NCBI RefSeq assembly: GCF_024733565.1
Contig: NZ_JANIOC010000010.1
Coordinates: forward strand, 145,791 to 209,790
From: Rossellomorea sp. SC111
GTDB lineage: Bacteria; Bacillota; Bacilli; Bacillales; Bacillaceae_B
Length of the DNA: 64,000 bases
Direction of reading: 5' to 3'
Each line of letters starts with the position of its first letter. Position 1 is the stretch's first letter. The translations under genes and the position numbers were made by a program. A model generated the notes under the pieces. It was not told where the DNA came from and made no database searches. It worked only from the letters and a program-made list of their open reading frames with translations. Below are positions 42,201 to 51,956 of the stretch, piece after piece.

Positions 42201-45200
42201 ATGTCTGTACGTTTTATTCTCGGACGCTCCGGTACGGGGAAAACCCATCGCATATTGGATGAGATGAAAAAGAGTTTGTTGGAAGCACCGAATGGAGATC
42301 CAATCATCTATATCGTACCGGATCAAATGTCCTTTATATCTGAATACGAACTCGTGAATACGCCGGGATTGAACGGTATGATCCGTGGACAGGTGTTCAG
42401 CTTCACCCGTCTTGCCTGGAAGATCCTTCAGGAAACGGGTGGAATGAGCCGTTATCATTTATCTGATGTCGGGTTAAATATGATGATCCGGAAGATCATA
42501 GACGAAAACAAGGAGCATCTCCATATTTTCACCAAGGCATCTGACAAGCCGGGGTTTATTCATCATGTGGAGGCGATTGTAAAGGAATTCAAACGTTACT
42601 GCATTTCACCAGCGGACCTGCATGGGTTTAATGAAGACAGTGATCGCTCCAAGGTATTGAAGGATAAGCTTCACGACCTTGAACTGATTTATGAGAAATT
42701 TGAGGAAAAGCTTTTCGGAAAGTACATTGATTCGGAAGATTATTTTCAATTGCTCACTGATCATGTGAAAAATTCCGATCTCCTGAAAGAGGCAGAAATC
42801 TACATAGACGGGTTTCATAGTTTCACTCCTCAGGAATACCTCATTATTGATCAGCTCATACAACATACGAAAAAAGTGACGGTTGCCCTTACAACGGATC
42901 CTGAGCAGCCAATCGACGCCATGAATGAATTAAGCCTGTTTCGGATGACTAACGAAACCTTCCATACCCTTCAGGATATTTGCAGGGTGGCAGGAGAATC
43001 AGTGAATGAAGAGGTGCTCACGAAACCGATTCGCTACGGGAGTGAAACGATGCTTCATTTAGAGCGTCATTTTGAAGATCGGCCAACGATACCCTATGAG
43101 GGAGGAAATACAACTATTGAATTCCTCGAAGCGTCCAACCGTCGTGCTGAGGTTGAAGGAATCGCAAGGGAGATCAGAAAGCTTGCACGGGAAGAAGGGT
43201 ACCGCTACAAGGATATCGCCGTATTGGTTCGAAACAGCCAGGATTATCGTGATAAGGTCGAAACGATTTTCCAGGATTATGCGATTCCCTTTTTCCTTGA
43301 TCAGAAGCGGACGATGCTGAATCACCCTCTCATCGAGCTCATTCGTTCCACACTGGAGATCATGAACAGCAACTGGAGATATGAACCGGTCTTCCGGGCA
43401 GTGAAAACAGACCTTTTATTTCCTTATCAGAAGAATCCAGCCGATTTGCGTGAAAAGATGGACCGACTGGAGAACTATGTGCTTGCTTATGGTATAAAGG
43501 GAGACCGGTGGACGAAGAAAGACCGTTGGAAATACCGTCGCTTCAGGGGTCTTGAACATGTGGACGCCCCACAGACCGACCGGGAGAGGGAGCTTGAGCA
43601 CGAGATCAATGAATTGCGGTTATTTATCTCGGCACCGGTCATCCGTCTTGGTAAACGATTAAAGAAGCGCGCTACGGGACGGGAATACTGTGAGGCCCTT
43701 TATCTTTATCTGGAAGAGTTGGATATACCGGCAAAGCTTGAACGAATGCGCATTGAAGCTGAGGAGAAAGGGAATTTGATCGCAGCAAGGGAACATGATC
43801 AAGCATGGTCGGCAGTGATGGATCTGCTTGATCAATATGTAGAGATGCTTGGTGATGAAGAAACGACTATGAAGAAATTCTCTTCCATCCTTGATGCAGG
43901 TATTGAAACGATGGAATTCTCATTGGTCCCCCCTGCCATTGATCAGGTCATTATTGCAGATCTTGAGAAATCCAGGCTTGGCGACATCAGAGCCGCATTC
44001 ATCATTGGAGTGAATGATGGGATTCTCCCGGCAAAAATGAGTGAAGACGGGGTCCTGTCCGATGAAGACCGTGAGACATTGATCACAAGGGGATTCAAAA
44101 TAGCCCCGAGTAATAGGACAAAGCTGTTGGATGAAGAGTTTGTGGCGTATAAAGCGTTCACGACTCCAAGCGAACGCCTTTTCATCAGCTATCCCATCGC
44201 CAATGAAGAAGGAAAGGCGCTCTTGCCGTCTTCCTTCATTAAGAGATTGAATGAAATGTTCCCGGATTCACATACAAAGCTTCTCATCAATGAACCGTCT
44301 GAACTATCTGAAGAGGATCAGCTTCATTACGTCTGTCATCCGAATGTGACGATTTCCCACCTTACGTCACAGCTTCAGTTGAAGAAAAGGGATTATCCGA
44401 TCTATGACTTCTGGTGGGATGTGTATAATTTTTATGCTTCGTCCAATGATTGGAAGTGGCATTCAGGCCATATCCTTTCAAGCCTTTTTTATGAGAACCG
44501 TGGTAATCAACTGTCGGAGGATACGAGCAAAGAGTTGTACGGTGACCATATCCTTGCCAGTGTTTCCCGGATGGAGCTCTTTCACAGCTGCCCATTTTCA
44601 CATTTTGCCAGTCACGGCCTGAAGCTCAGGGAACGGGATTTCTTCAAATTAGAGGCACCGGATATCGGTGAGATGTTCCACTCGGCTTTAAAGTGGATAT
44701 CAGAAGAAGTGGAACGTCATGGACTGACATGGGCATCACTCTCGAAATCCCAGTGTTTGCAGTTGGCGAAAGAAGCGGTCCTTATGCTCGCACCGAAGCT
44801 CCAGCACCAGATTCTATTAAGCTCGAACCGGCATTATTATATCGCTCAAAAGCTTGAGCAAATCATAAGCCGGGCAAGCATGATTTTAAGTGAACATGCA
44901 AAGGCGAGCGGGTTTGTGCCCGTCGGGGTGGAACTTGGATTCGGCCCACAGGCGACCCTTCCGCCGTTTCAGTTCCAATTGAGAAATGGGACGAAGATGG
45001 AACTGCAGGGAAGGATTGACCGGGTAGACAAGGCTGAGGATGCAAACGGAGTGTATCTCAGAATCGTCGATTACAAGTCGAGCGCCAGGGACCTGGATAT
45101 GACGGAAGTATATTACGGCCTGGCCCTGCAGATGCTGACGTATCTTGATATTGTGTTAACCAATTCGAAACAGTTCGTCGGGAAGGAAGCAAAACCTGCC

Positions 45201-45683
45201 GGTGTACTCTATTTCCATGTTCACAACCCGATGATCAACAGCAAGAAGATCTTGACAATGGATCAGATCGAGCAAGAAATCTTCAAGAGCTTTAAGATGA
45301 AGGGAATCGTCCTTGGGGATTCTGACATTGTCAGATTAATGGATCAGACGCTGGACACGGGGAATTCTGATATCATATCAGCAGGGATCAAGAAGGACGG
45401 TACATTATCTTCCCGTTCGAAGGCGGCTTCAGGTGAAGACTTCCATTATATGCGTCAACATGTCAGAAAGCTCTATGAAGCCTCCGGGAACCGGATCATC
45501 TCCGGAGAGACGGATATAGCTCCATATAAGCTGAAGGATCGGACTCCGTGTCAATTTTGTTCGTACCGTCCGGTCTGTCAATTTGATCAGTCTTTGGAGG
45601 AAAACGAGTTCAGAGTGCTGCCGACAGCGAAACAGGAAGATTTATTACGGAAAGTGAGAGAGGAGGCGGAATCCAATGAATAA
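42201..45683 (+). CDS. addB: ATP-dependent helicase/nuclease subunit B (AddB)
   Basis: 1160 residues, as in B. subtilis (1166). Walker A GRSGTGKT is at residues 8-15. The C-terminal nuclease domain shows RIVDYKSSARD, and the iron-sulfur cluster cysteines are visible as HSCPFSHF near 797 and CQFCSYRPVCQFD near 1120. AddAB processes double-strand breaks to a 3' tail at Chi and loads RecA. AAGGAG precedes ATG 42201; overlaps addA by 8 bases. Confidence 0.97.
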   Translation: MSVRFILGRSGTGKTHRILDEMKKSLLEAPNGDPIIYIVPDQMSFISEYELVNTPGLNGMIRGQVFSFTRLAWKILQETGGMSRYHLSDVGLNMMIRKIIDENKEHLHIFTKASDKPGFIHHVEAIVKEFKRYCISPADLHGFNEDSDRSKVLKDKLHDLELIYEKFEEKLFGKYIDSEDYFQLLTDHVKNSDLLKEAEIYIDGFHSFTPQEYLIIDQLIQHTKKVTVALTTDPEQPIDAMNELSLFRMTNETFHTLQDICRVAGESVNEEVLTKPIRYGSETMLHLERHFEDRPTIPYEGGNTTIEFLEASNRRAEVEGIAREIRKLAREEGYRYKDIAVLVRNSQDYRDKVETIFQDYAIPFFLDQKRTMLNHPLIELIRSTLEIMNSNWRYEPVFRAVKTDLLFPYQKNPADLREKMDRLENYVLAYGIKGDRWTKKDRWKYRRFRGLEHVDAPQTDRERELEHEINELRLFISAPVIRLGKRLKKRATGREYCEALYLYLEELDIPAKLERMRIEAEEKGNLIAAREHDQAWSAVMDLLDQYVEMLGDEETTMKKFSSILDAGIETMEFSLVPPAIDQVIIADLEKSRLGDIRAAFIIGVNDGILPAKMSEDGVLSDEDRETLITRGFKIAPSNRTKLLDEEFVAYKAFTTPSERLFISYPIANEEGKALLPSSFIKRLNEMFPDSHTKLLINEPSELSEEDQLHYVCHPNVTISHLTSQLQLKKRDYPIYDFWWDVYNFYASSNDWKWHSGHILSSLFYENRGNQLSEDTSKELYGDHILASVSRMELFHSCPFSHFASHGLKLRERDFFKLEAPDIGEMFHSALKWISEEVERHGLTWASLSKSQCLQLAKEAVLMLAPKLQHQILLSSNRHYYIAQKLEQIISRASMILSEHAKASGFVPVGVELGFGPQATLPPFQFQLRNGTKMELQGRIDRVDKAEDANGVYLRIVDYKSSARDLDMTEVYYGLALQMLTYLDIVLTNSKQFVGKEAKPAGVLYFHVHNPMINSKKILTMDQIEQEIFKSFKMKGIVLGDSDIVRLMDQTLDTGNSDIISAGIKKDGTLSSRSKAASGEDFHYMRQHVRKLYEASGNRIISGETDIAPYKLKDRTPCQFCSYRPVCQFDQSLEENEFRVLPTAKQEDLLRKVREEAESNE

Positions 45684-48600
45684 TGATAGTATTCCAGTAA
45701 AGCCGGATCATGTCACTTGGACAGATGATCAGTGGAAGGCGATATGGGCGAAAGGACAGGATATCCTCGTCGCTGCAGCTGCGGGGTCGGGTAAGACAGC
45801 TGTACTGGTAGAGAGGATCATTCAGAAGATCCTCTCAGAAGAAGACAGGATGGACGTGGATGAACTATTGGTTGTTACCTTTACCAATGCTTCAGCGGCT
45901 GAAATGAGACATCGGATCGGCCTTGCGCTCGAGAAGGCAATCGATGAAGATCCCCATTCCCGTCATTTAAGGAAGCAGCTCAGTTTGCTGAACCGCGCGT
46001 CCATTTCTACCCTGCACTCCTTTTGCCTTGAAGTGATACGAAAATACTATTATCTCATTGATGTCGATCCTGGATTCAGAATCGCAGATGAGACAGAGGG
46101 AGACCTGCTTCGGGATGAGGTCCTTGACGATCTTTTTGAAGAAGAATACGGCAAAGAAGACAATCATGACTTTTTTAAACTGGTGGACACATTTACGAGC
46201 GATCGAAGTGATGGTGCCCTGCAGGATATGATCAGGAAGCTGTATGATTTTTCGCGCTCCCATCCGAATCCCGATGAGTGGCTGAGAAGACTCGAGGATC
46301 TGTATGAGGTAGAAGAGGGCGAAGGAATCGATCAACTTTCCTTTATTGAGCCTCTTCTGACAGATATCCGATTGCAGCTTCATGGTTCAAAAAGCTTATT
46401 TCAGCGGGCATTGGATCTCACCCGAGTGCCCGGGGGACCTGGTCCGAGAGCGGAGAACTTCTTAAGTGATATCGAGATCGTCGAGAGCCTGGAAGAAAGT
46501 CTGGCAACTTCCTGGAACGATTTATACGAAACGATCCAAACCCTGCCCTTTACGAAGCTAAAAGCTTGCAGGGGGGACGAGTATAATAAAGAAATAGTTG
46601 ATGAAGCGAAGAAACTCAGGGATCAAGGAAAGAAAACATTGGAAAAGCTTCAGGAGGATTTCTTTTCAAGAAGACCCGGTTCTTTCCTTGAAGATATGCG
46701 GAAGATGAAGGACGTGATCCACACCCTGGCGGAAGTGGTGATCGAATTCGGTAAACGTTTCAGGGTAATGAAAGAAGAAAAGGGACTCGTCGATTTTGCC
46801 GATTTGGAACATTTTTGTCTCGACATTTTAAGGAACCCTTCATTTGATGCATTGGTTCCTTCAGAAGCAGCGAATCTTTACAAAAATAAGTTCAAAGAAG
46901 TACTGGTGGATGAATACCAGGATACAAATATGGTTCAGGAATCCATTCTCCTTCTCATTACAGAGGAACGTGAAGAAGTTGGAAACCGGTTCATGGTGGG
47001 GGATGTAAAGCAATCCATCTACCGCTTCAGATTGGCGGAACCGAATCTGTTTTTAGGAAAGTATACCCGTTTTCTCCCCGAGAGAGGGGAAGCGGGATTG
47101 AAGATCGACCTTTCCCAAAACTTCCGAAGCCGGAAAGAAGTGTTAGAAGGGACGAACTTTTTATTCAAACAGATTATGGGTCCATCTGTCGGTGAGATGG
47201 AATACAACAGGGAAGCTGAACTTGTAAAAGGTGCCCCTTATCCAGAAGAAAAAGAATACCCGATTGAAGTGGCGATCATCGATCAGGAAACGGAAGAACC
47301 TTCTCCAGGTGGTGATGAAGAGGGACTATCCATCTTTGATGAAGGGGATATCGAGAAATCGGTCCTGGAAGCCCGTTATATGGCAAACAAAGTCAAAAGG
47401 ATGATAGAAGAGCGGACACCGGTCTATGATGCCAAAACGAAAACCGAGAGACCGATTCAATACCGGGACGTCGTGATTCTGCTTCGCTCCATGCCTTGGG
47501 CGGCAGAAATCATGGAAGAATTCAAGCGTCAGGGAATACCGATTTATGCTAATTTATCTACAGGATATTTTGAAGCGACCGAGGTTGCCATTATGCTTTC
47601 ACTCCTGAAAGTGATCGATAATCCGTACCAGGATATCCCCCTTGCTTCCGTTCTAAGGTCCCCGATTGTCGGACTCGATGAGCAAGGTCTTGCCAGTATC
47701 CGGATCCATTCCAGAGCAGGGACGTATTACGAAGCGTTGAAGACATTTGCCGGGGAGAAGCCTGGCAATCCCCGTGAGGAAGAAACATTCGAAAAGGTCA
47801 AAGTGTTCCTTTATCACCTCGGGAACTGGAGAACGAAGGCGAGGCAGGGATCTGTGACAGAATTGATCTGGCAATTGTACCGGGACACCCGATTCTATGA
47901 TTATGTGGGTGGGATGGCCGGTGGGAAGCAGCGTCAGGCTAATCTCAGGGCTCTCTATGACCGTGCGCGGCAATACGAAGAAACTTCCTTCAGGGGATTA
48001 TTCCGGTTCCTGCGGTTCATCGACAGGATGAGGGAACGGGGGGATGACCTGGGAGTGGCAAGAGCACTGAGCGAACAGGAAGATGTGGTACGGTTAATGA
48101 CCATCCATTCCAGTAAAGGTCTTGAGTTCCCTGTCGTATTTGTCGCCGGTACCTCCAAACAATTCAACCTGATGGATCTGAATGCAGCATACTTATTGGA
48201 TAAAGACCTTGGATTGGCCGTGAAATACACTGATGCAGCTAAACGGATCAGCTATCCGTCCCTTCCCCAATTGGCATTCAAGCGGAAGAAGCGGATGGAG
48301 GCGATCTCGGAGGAGATGCGCGTGCTATATGTGGCATTGACCCGGGCCAAGGAGAAGTTATATCTGGTTGGTACCGTGAAAAGCCTGGAAAAATCGATGA
48401 AGAAATGGCGCGGGGCTTTAAGTCAAACAGACTGGTTATTATCTGATTATGACCGGGCAGGGGCGAGTTCTTATCTTGATTGGATAGGTCCGTCCCTCAT
48501 GCGTCACCCTCAGTGTGGAGAACTTGGAGCGACAGTCGGGTCAGAAGTCAGCATGATTAATGAAGAGATTCTTACGCATCCTTCCTGCTTTCATGTGACA

Positions 48601-49443
48601 CCGATTCATAAATCTGAACTGGTTGCCGACGGTGAGGAGGAAATGAGTGAAGAAAAAACGTGGCAGGAGAAAGTGAAGAATGGGGAAGTGGTGGATATTG
48701 TTTCTTCCCAACAAGAAGAGGTGTTACAAAGGTTATCGTGGGAATACCCTCATATTCGCGCTACAAACCTCCGTTCAAAGCAATCTGTCTCAGAGCTGAA
48801 ACGGATGGTTGAAATAAGGGATGAAGCCTCAAGTATTGATATACTGAGGCAGCACCATAAGCCTGTGTATAATAGACCTCAATTTATGCAGTCGAAAGAA
48901 CTGTCCCCTGCTGAAAAGGGAACAGCCATGCATACCGTCATGCAGCATATTTCATTTGAAGATGGAGTGCCGACAGAGGAAAAGGTTGAAGACCTTTTGG
49001 TGAAACTTGTTCATAAAGAAATCCTGACGGAAGAACAGAAGCAGGCAGTGTCAGTCGAACATATCTCAGGCTTCTTCGAGAGTGGAATTGGTCAGAGGAT
49101 GGTAAATGCCAGTAATATAGAGCGGGAAATCCCCTTCAGTATGAGCGTTCCACTTAGTGAAATATCAGAAACGGGTGAAGAAGCCCCTGAAGAAACCATT
49201 CTCGTTCAAGGGGTCATCGACTGTGTTTTCAGGGATGAGTCGGGAATCGTCCTGTTGGATTACAAGACAGACGGCATCCATGACCGCTATCAGGGTGGAT
49301 TCACGGAAGCCAGGCCAGTTCTTGAAGAGCGGTATAAAGTACAAATCGAATTATACACCCGGGCATTAGAATCCATATGGAAAGAACCGGTATCAGAAAA
49401 GTATCTGTATTTCTTTGATGGAGGACATGTGTTGGAGTTATAA
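45676..49443 (+). CDS. addA: ATP-dependent helicase/nuclease subunit A (AddA)
   Basis: 1255 residues. UvrD-type helicase with Walker A AAAAGSGKT (33-41), VTFTNASAAEMRHRI, the DEYQDTN Walker B near 413 and motif VI VLYVALTRAKEKL near 885. The C-terminal nuclease motif is IVLLDYKTDG near 1192. AddA supplies the 3'-5' motor and one nuclease. Translationally coupled to addB. In B. subtilis sbcD and sbcC follow; here the next gene is the HNH protein. Confidence 0.97.
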   Translation: MNNDSIPVKPDHVTWTDDQWKAIWAKGQDILVAAAAGSGKTAVLVERIIQKILSEEDRMDVDELLVVTFTNASAAEMRHRIGLALEKAIDEDPHSRHLRKQLSLLNRASISTLHSFCLEVIRKYYYLIDVDPGFRIADETEGDLLRDEVLDDLFEEEYGKEDNHDFFKLVDTFTSDRSDGALQDMIRKLYDFSRSHPNPDEWLRRLEDLYEVEEGEGIDQLSFIEPLLTDIRLQLHGSKSLFQRALDLTRVPGGPGPRAENFLSDIEIVESLEESLATSWNDLYETIQTLPFTKLKACRGDEYNKEIVDEAKKLRDQGKKTLEKLQEDFFSRRPGSFLEDMRKMKDVIHTLAEVVIEFGKRFRVMKEEKGLVDFADLEHFCLDILRNPSFDALVPSEAANLYKNKFKEVLVDEYQDTNMVQESILLLITEEREEVGNRFMVGDVKQSIYRFRLAEPNLFLGKYTRFLPERGEAGLKIDLSQNFRSRKEVLEGTNFLFKQIMGPSVGEMEYNREAELVKGAPYPEEKEYPIEVAIIDQETEEPSPGGDEEGLSIFDEGDIEKSVLEARYMANKVKRMIEERTPVYDAKTKTERPIQYRDVVILLRSMPWAAEIMEEFKRQGIPIYANLSTGYFEATEVAIMLSLLKVIDNPYQDIPLASVLRSPIVGLDEQGLASIRIHSRAGTYYEALKTFAGEKPGNPREEETFEKVKVFLYHLGNWRTKARQGSVTELIWQLYRDTRFYDYVGGMAGGKQRQANLRALYDRARQYEETSFRGLFRFLRFIDRMRERGDDLGVARALSEQEDVVRLMTIHSSKGLEFPVVFVAGTSKQFNLMDLNAAYLLDKDLGLAVKYTDAAKRISYPSLPQLAFKRKKRMEAISEEMRVLYVALTRAKEKLYLVGTVKSLEKSMKKWRGALSQTDWLLSDYDRAGASSYLDWIGPSLMRHPQCGELGATVGSEVSMINEEILTHPSCFHVTPIHKSELVADGEEEMSEEKTWQEKVKNGEVVDIVSSQQEEVLQRLSWEYPHIRATNLRSKQSVSELKRMVEIRDEASSIDILRQHHKPVYNRPQFMQSKELSPAEKGTAMHTVMQHISFEDGVPTEEKVEDLLVKLVHKEILTEEQKQAVSVEHISGFFESGIGQRMVNASNIEREIPFSMSVPLSEISETGEEAPEETILVQGVIDCVFRDESGIVLLDYKTDGIHDRYQGGFTEARPVLEERYKVQIELYTRALESIWKEPVSEKYLYFFDGGHVLEL

Positions 49444-49447
49444 AAGG

Positions 49448-49483
49448 AAAACACTTCGCAGCTTTGCTTCGAAGTGTTTTTTT
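49448..49483 (+). terminator. terminator after addA
   Basis: AAACACTTCG...CGAAGTGTTT hairpin with T7. Confidence 0.9.
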
Positions 49484-49535
49484 ATGCTGTTGCAGGGAAT
49501 ACCTATACTAATCACTTAATGAGGAATGGTTAAAG

Positions 49536-49838
49536 ATGAGTAAAAGAGCGATTGGTACATGTGAGTTATGTGCCCGGAGTAATGTAGAGACTACGATTCA
49601 TCACCTCACACCTAAAGAGGTCGGGGGAACATTCCTCGCCACGGCGAGACTATGTATTCCTTGTCATAAGCAGGTTCATTCCCTTTACACAAACGATGAA
49701 CTTGGGGCAAGGTTGAACACAATTGAAGATTTAAGAAGAGATGAGAATATTCGTGCATTCATAAAATGGATCCGCAAGCAGCCGCCCACCAAATTAATCA
49801 AAACGAAGAAAAGTCAGGAACGAAGGAAGAAACGATAA
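49536..49838 (+). CDS. yisB: HNH-type protein YisB
   Basis: 100 residues. A CxxC-H-C-x2-C-H arrangement is seen in CELCARSNVETTIHHLTPKEVGG and LCIPCHKQVHSLYTNDEL, the zinc-bound HNH (beta-beta-alpha-metal) fold. Length and position between addA and gerP match B. subtilis YisB. Nuclease activity is suggested by fold only. RBS GAGGAATGG. Confidence 0.88.
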   Translation: MSKRAIGTCELCARSNVETTIHHLTPKEVGGTFLATARLCIPCHKQVHSLYTNDELGARLNTIEDLRRDENIRAFIKWIRKQPPTKLIKTKKSQERRKKR

Positions 49839-49850
49839 CCTATCAAAATA

Positions 49851-49887
49851 AAAACCAAAAAGCCTGCGGATGGGCTTTTTGGTTTTT
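49851..49887. terminator. bidirectional terminator
   Basis: AACCAAAAAGCC/GGGCTTTTTGGTT hairpin between yisB and the end of the gerP operon. Confidence 0.9.
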
Positions 49888-50105
49888 TAGTTATTCCCTG
49901 TTATCGGTTGATCTACAACATTACAATCGAATGTGGTATTTACACTGAATACATTGTATGTTAACTGAAATGGGCCAGTATTGAATCCGCCAGATCCACC
50001 AAACGTTTTTGATGCGGACTTGGGCGAAATAATACCAGTATCTCCAAACTGTACACTTCCTCCTCCAACATTAAGAATAGCGACTGGACCTACTAAAGCG
50101 GGCAT
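49887..50105 (-). CDS. gerPF: spore germination protein GerPF
   Basis: 72 residues, last gene of the gerP operon. MPALVGPVAILNVGGGSVQFGDTGIISPKSASKTFGGSGGFNTG matches the GerPA/GerPF family. The start at 50105 follows GAGGATGTTGAAT. GerP proteins are made late in the mother cell and let germinants cross the coat; loss slows nutrient germination. It is separated from gerPE by about 85 bp. Confidence 0.93.
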   Translation of the reverse strand: MPALVGPVAILNVGGGSVQFGDTGIISPKSASKTFGGSGGFNTGPFQLTYNVFSVNTTFDCNVVDQPITGNN

Positions 50106-50189
50106 ATTCAACATCCTCTTCATAAATATCTATACAGTTAACCTATGTGAAATAGAATAGAATGTTCATGTTCCTATTTGTATGGGTTT

Positions 50190-50597
50190 CTAGTCTGTCT
50201 GGTCAATGGTTTCAAAATTCCCCAGATCCTCATGCTTTTCAGCCTCAAGCTGACGGATGTGCTTTACTCTCGATTCCATAGCGACATTCGACGTATTTCC
50301 AATATGGATGATGGAAGAAAAAGCAGTAGCCTTGATAAATACTTGATCCACTTTGATCGGACAAAGATTTAGTCGGCTGACCCTCACTGTGGGATCAACA
50401 GGAGGTTTGGTAAGTGGTCCTTGAAAAACGCTGGAATCAAAGCTTCCTTCACTCGTCAAGAAAAATTCCTTCTCCCGTTGAACAGCGTAGGCAAAGGATA
50501 CGGCGTTTATGTTTTGGGAATCGCCTATTTGATAGAGTGAGCTAAAGGATAACGTAATGCCGTCTAATTTATTTACAATTGAATAGCGCTTAAACAT
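50190..50597 (-). CDS. gerPE: spore germination protein GerPE
   Basis: 135 residues. MFKRYSIVNKLDGITLSFSSLYQIGDSQNINAVSFAYAVQREKEFF and the later NTSNVAMESRVKHIRQL are characteristic of GerPE. The ATG at 50597 is preceded by AAAGGATAATAG and starts immediately past the gerPD stop, so the genes are coupled. Confidence 0.9.
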   Translation of the reverse strand: MFKRYSIVNKLDGITLSFSSLYQIGDSQNINAVSFAYAVQREKEFFLTSEGSFDSSVFQGPLTKPPVDPTVRVSRLNLCPIKVDQVFIKATAFSSIIHIGNTSNVAMESRVKHIRQLEAEKHEDLGNFETIDQTD

Positions 50598-50600
50598 CTA

Positions 50601-50780
50601 TTATCCTTTCGGTGTCAGTGGGACGAATGGACCGATGATCAATGACTCAGGCGGTGTATCGAATGCAGAAGTAAGCTGAATGATATCGGCATCCCCGATC
50701 AGGACAAGGGAGGAGCTTGCTACCCCTGCAATATCGATACTGCCGACTGACAATTCACGATTGATTACTTGGAGGTTCAT
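50601..50780 (-). CDS. gerPD: spore germination protein GerPD
   Basis: 59 residues read directly from the minus strand: MNLQVINRELSVGSIDIAGV, then SSSLVLIGDADIIQLTSAFD and a C-terminus ending PFVPLTPKG. Matches GerPD in size and in its place between gerPC and gerPE. Its start lies inside the end of gerPC, 26 bases before that gene's stop. AAGGGATG is the ribosome site. Confidence 0.88.
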   Translation of the reverse strand: MNLQVINRELSVGSIDIAGVASSSLVLIGDADIIQLTSAFDTPPESLIIGPFVPLTPKG

Positions 50781-51384
50781 TGTTATTCATCCCTTCCATA
50801 TTTTCCGGCATCTGGGACATAAAGGAGAAGAGTGCCGTTTGAATATCCTGTTTGATTTTTGAAATTATTTTTCTTTCCCAGTCCCCTTCGGATTGTTTGG
50901 ATTCGACATGAGGTATGTTTTCCAAGTAGAAATCTATTCTTTGCGGCATCTGATTTAGCAGGTCTTGCTGTACCATTTCATAATAAGAAGGGTCGAGGGA
51001 TCGTTGGAATTGCATTTCATTGTCTTGAATGAGGGCAGGCAATTCGTTTTGAATGTACGCATGTATTTCTTTCGTTATTCTTTCTTTGTAGGGGGTCAAA
51101 TCTTTGATTGACTCGACATTCACATTTTGATCAACGGCTAAATCCTCTATTGTATCCTTTAGATTACTTGGGTTCAGGCCGATATTCAATGTACCATCCA
51201 GGGACTCGACTTTAAGCTGATCGAACTTATATTCAATTCTCTCTACATTAATCTTCGGAGTATCCTTGATCGCCGTCAATTCCTGTGAGAGCTCATCTAC
51301 TTTTTTTTCTAACGCGACAATTCTCGTATTCAACATGTCGATATACTGATAAAGTTGTTGGGGTGTCATATAGTAATTAGTCAT
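50755..51384 (-). CDS. gerPC: spore germination protein GerPC
   Basis: 209 residues. It begins MTNYYMTPQQLYQYIDMLNTRIVALEKKVDELSQELTAIKD, the coiled-coil start typical of GerPC, followed by an acidic helical body (VESLDGTLNIGLNPSNLKDTIEDL). GAGGTGG precedes ATG 51384. Probably a structural scaffold of the GerP set in the coat. Confidence 0.92.
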   Translation of the reverse strand: MTNYYMTPQQLYQYIDMLNTRIVALEKKVDELSQELTAIKDTPKINVERIEYKFDQLKVESLDGTLNIGLNPSNLKDTIEDLAVDQNVNVESIKDLTPYKERITKEIHAYIQNELPALIQDNEMQFQRSLDPSYYEMVQQDLLNQMPQRIDFYLENIPHVESKQSEGDWERKIISKIKQDIQTALFSFMSQMPENMEGMNNNEPPSNQS

Positions 51385-51415
51385 CCTGCCACCTCTTTTC
51401 TTGTCGCGGACTCTT

Positions 51416-51685
51416 TTAAGGCGTTTGAAGAGGAACTAAAGGTGATGCTGGTGGTCCTGCTGGACCCGGTGGGCCCGGCGGACCAGGTGGTCCAGGGGGC
51501 CCAATTGAAATACTTCCTTTTTTTTCAGGTTCTGGAGCGGGTTCTGTGAAACCACCGGTATTATACAAGTAGTCATTTGTGTTTATTTGTCCACATGTGC
51601 CGATTTGTAATACGGAAGAATTAGACATTCCCCCGATTTTAATGAATTGAATCTGTATGGATTGTTGAACATAATAATTCGTCAT
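51416..51685 (-). CDS. gerPB: spore germination protein GerPB with collagen-like tail
   Basis: 89 residues. The first 50 follow GerPB (YYVQQSIQIQFIKIGGMSNS, then SVLQIGTCGQINTND and YNTGGFTEPAPEPE) and the end SPLVPLQTP is also GerPB-like. Between them, residues 62-79 are six uninterrupted Gly-Pro-Pro/Gly-Pro-Ala triplets. The Gly codons vary (GGG, GGA, GGT, GGC), so this is a protein-level repeat and not a DNA slippage tract. B. subtilis GerPB (about 77 residues, from memory) lacks it. The tail could form a short collagen triple helix. Confidence 0.9.
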   Translation of the reverse strand: MTNYYVQQSIQIQFIKIGGMSNSSVLQIGTCGQINTNDYLYNTGGFTEPAPEPEKKGSISIGPPGPPGPPGPPGPAGPPASPLVPLQTP

Positions 51686-51698
51686 TTTCGCATCACAC

Positions 51699-51920
51699 TC
51701 ATAGGTTTAAGTTTATTCCTTGATCCATTCCATCGTCATCCACCGTGTAGGTCAAGGAACTTTCGTTATAGACGGAAATCCCTCTCCCTGTAATAAATGA
51801 ACCTGCACCGGCAAAGGTTTTGGCTGTTGATATCGGGCTGATGTTAAATACATCCCCAATGTGAAAAACGGCACTGGAACCGACGTTTATGACTTGTGCA
51901 ATTCCTACAATTGCAGGCAT
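51699..51920 (-). CDS. gerPA: spore germination protein GerPA
   Basis: 73 residues, first gene of the gerP operon. MPAIVGIAQVINVGSSAVFHIGDVFNISPISTAKTFAGAGSF is a close paralogue of GerPF. AAAGGTGTGAG precedes the ATG at 51920. A sigma-K-type promoter lies 37 bp upstream. Confidence 0.93.
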   Translation of the reverse strand: MPAIVGIAQVINVGSSAVFHIGDVFNISPISTAKTFAGAGSFITGRGISVYNESSLTYTVDDDGMDQGINLNL

Positions 51921-51956
51921 TTCGACTCACACCTTTAAGACAAAGTTAATTATTGT

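Noticed and set aside
51430..51510. GC-rich GPP tract as a microsatellite or assembly artefact
   Set aside because: Gly and Pro codons vary synonymously and the flanking GerPB frame stays open, so it is a genuine protein repeat.
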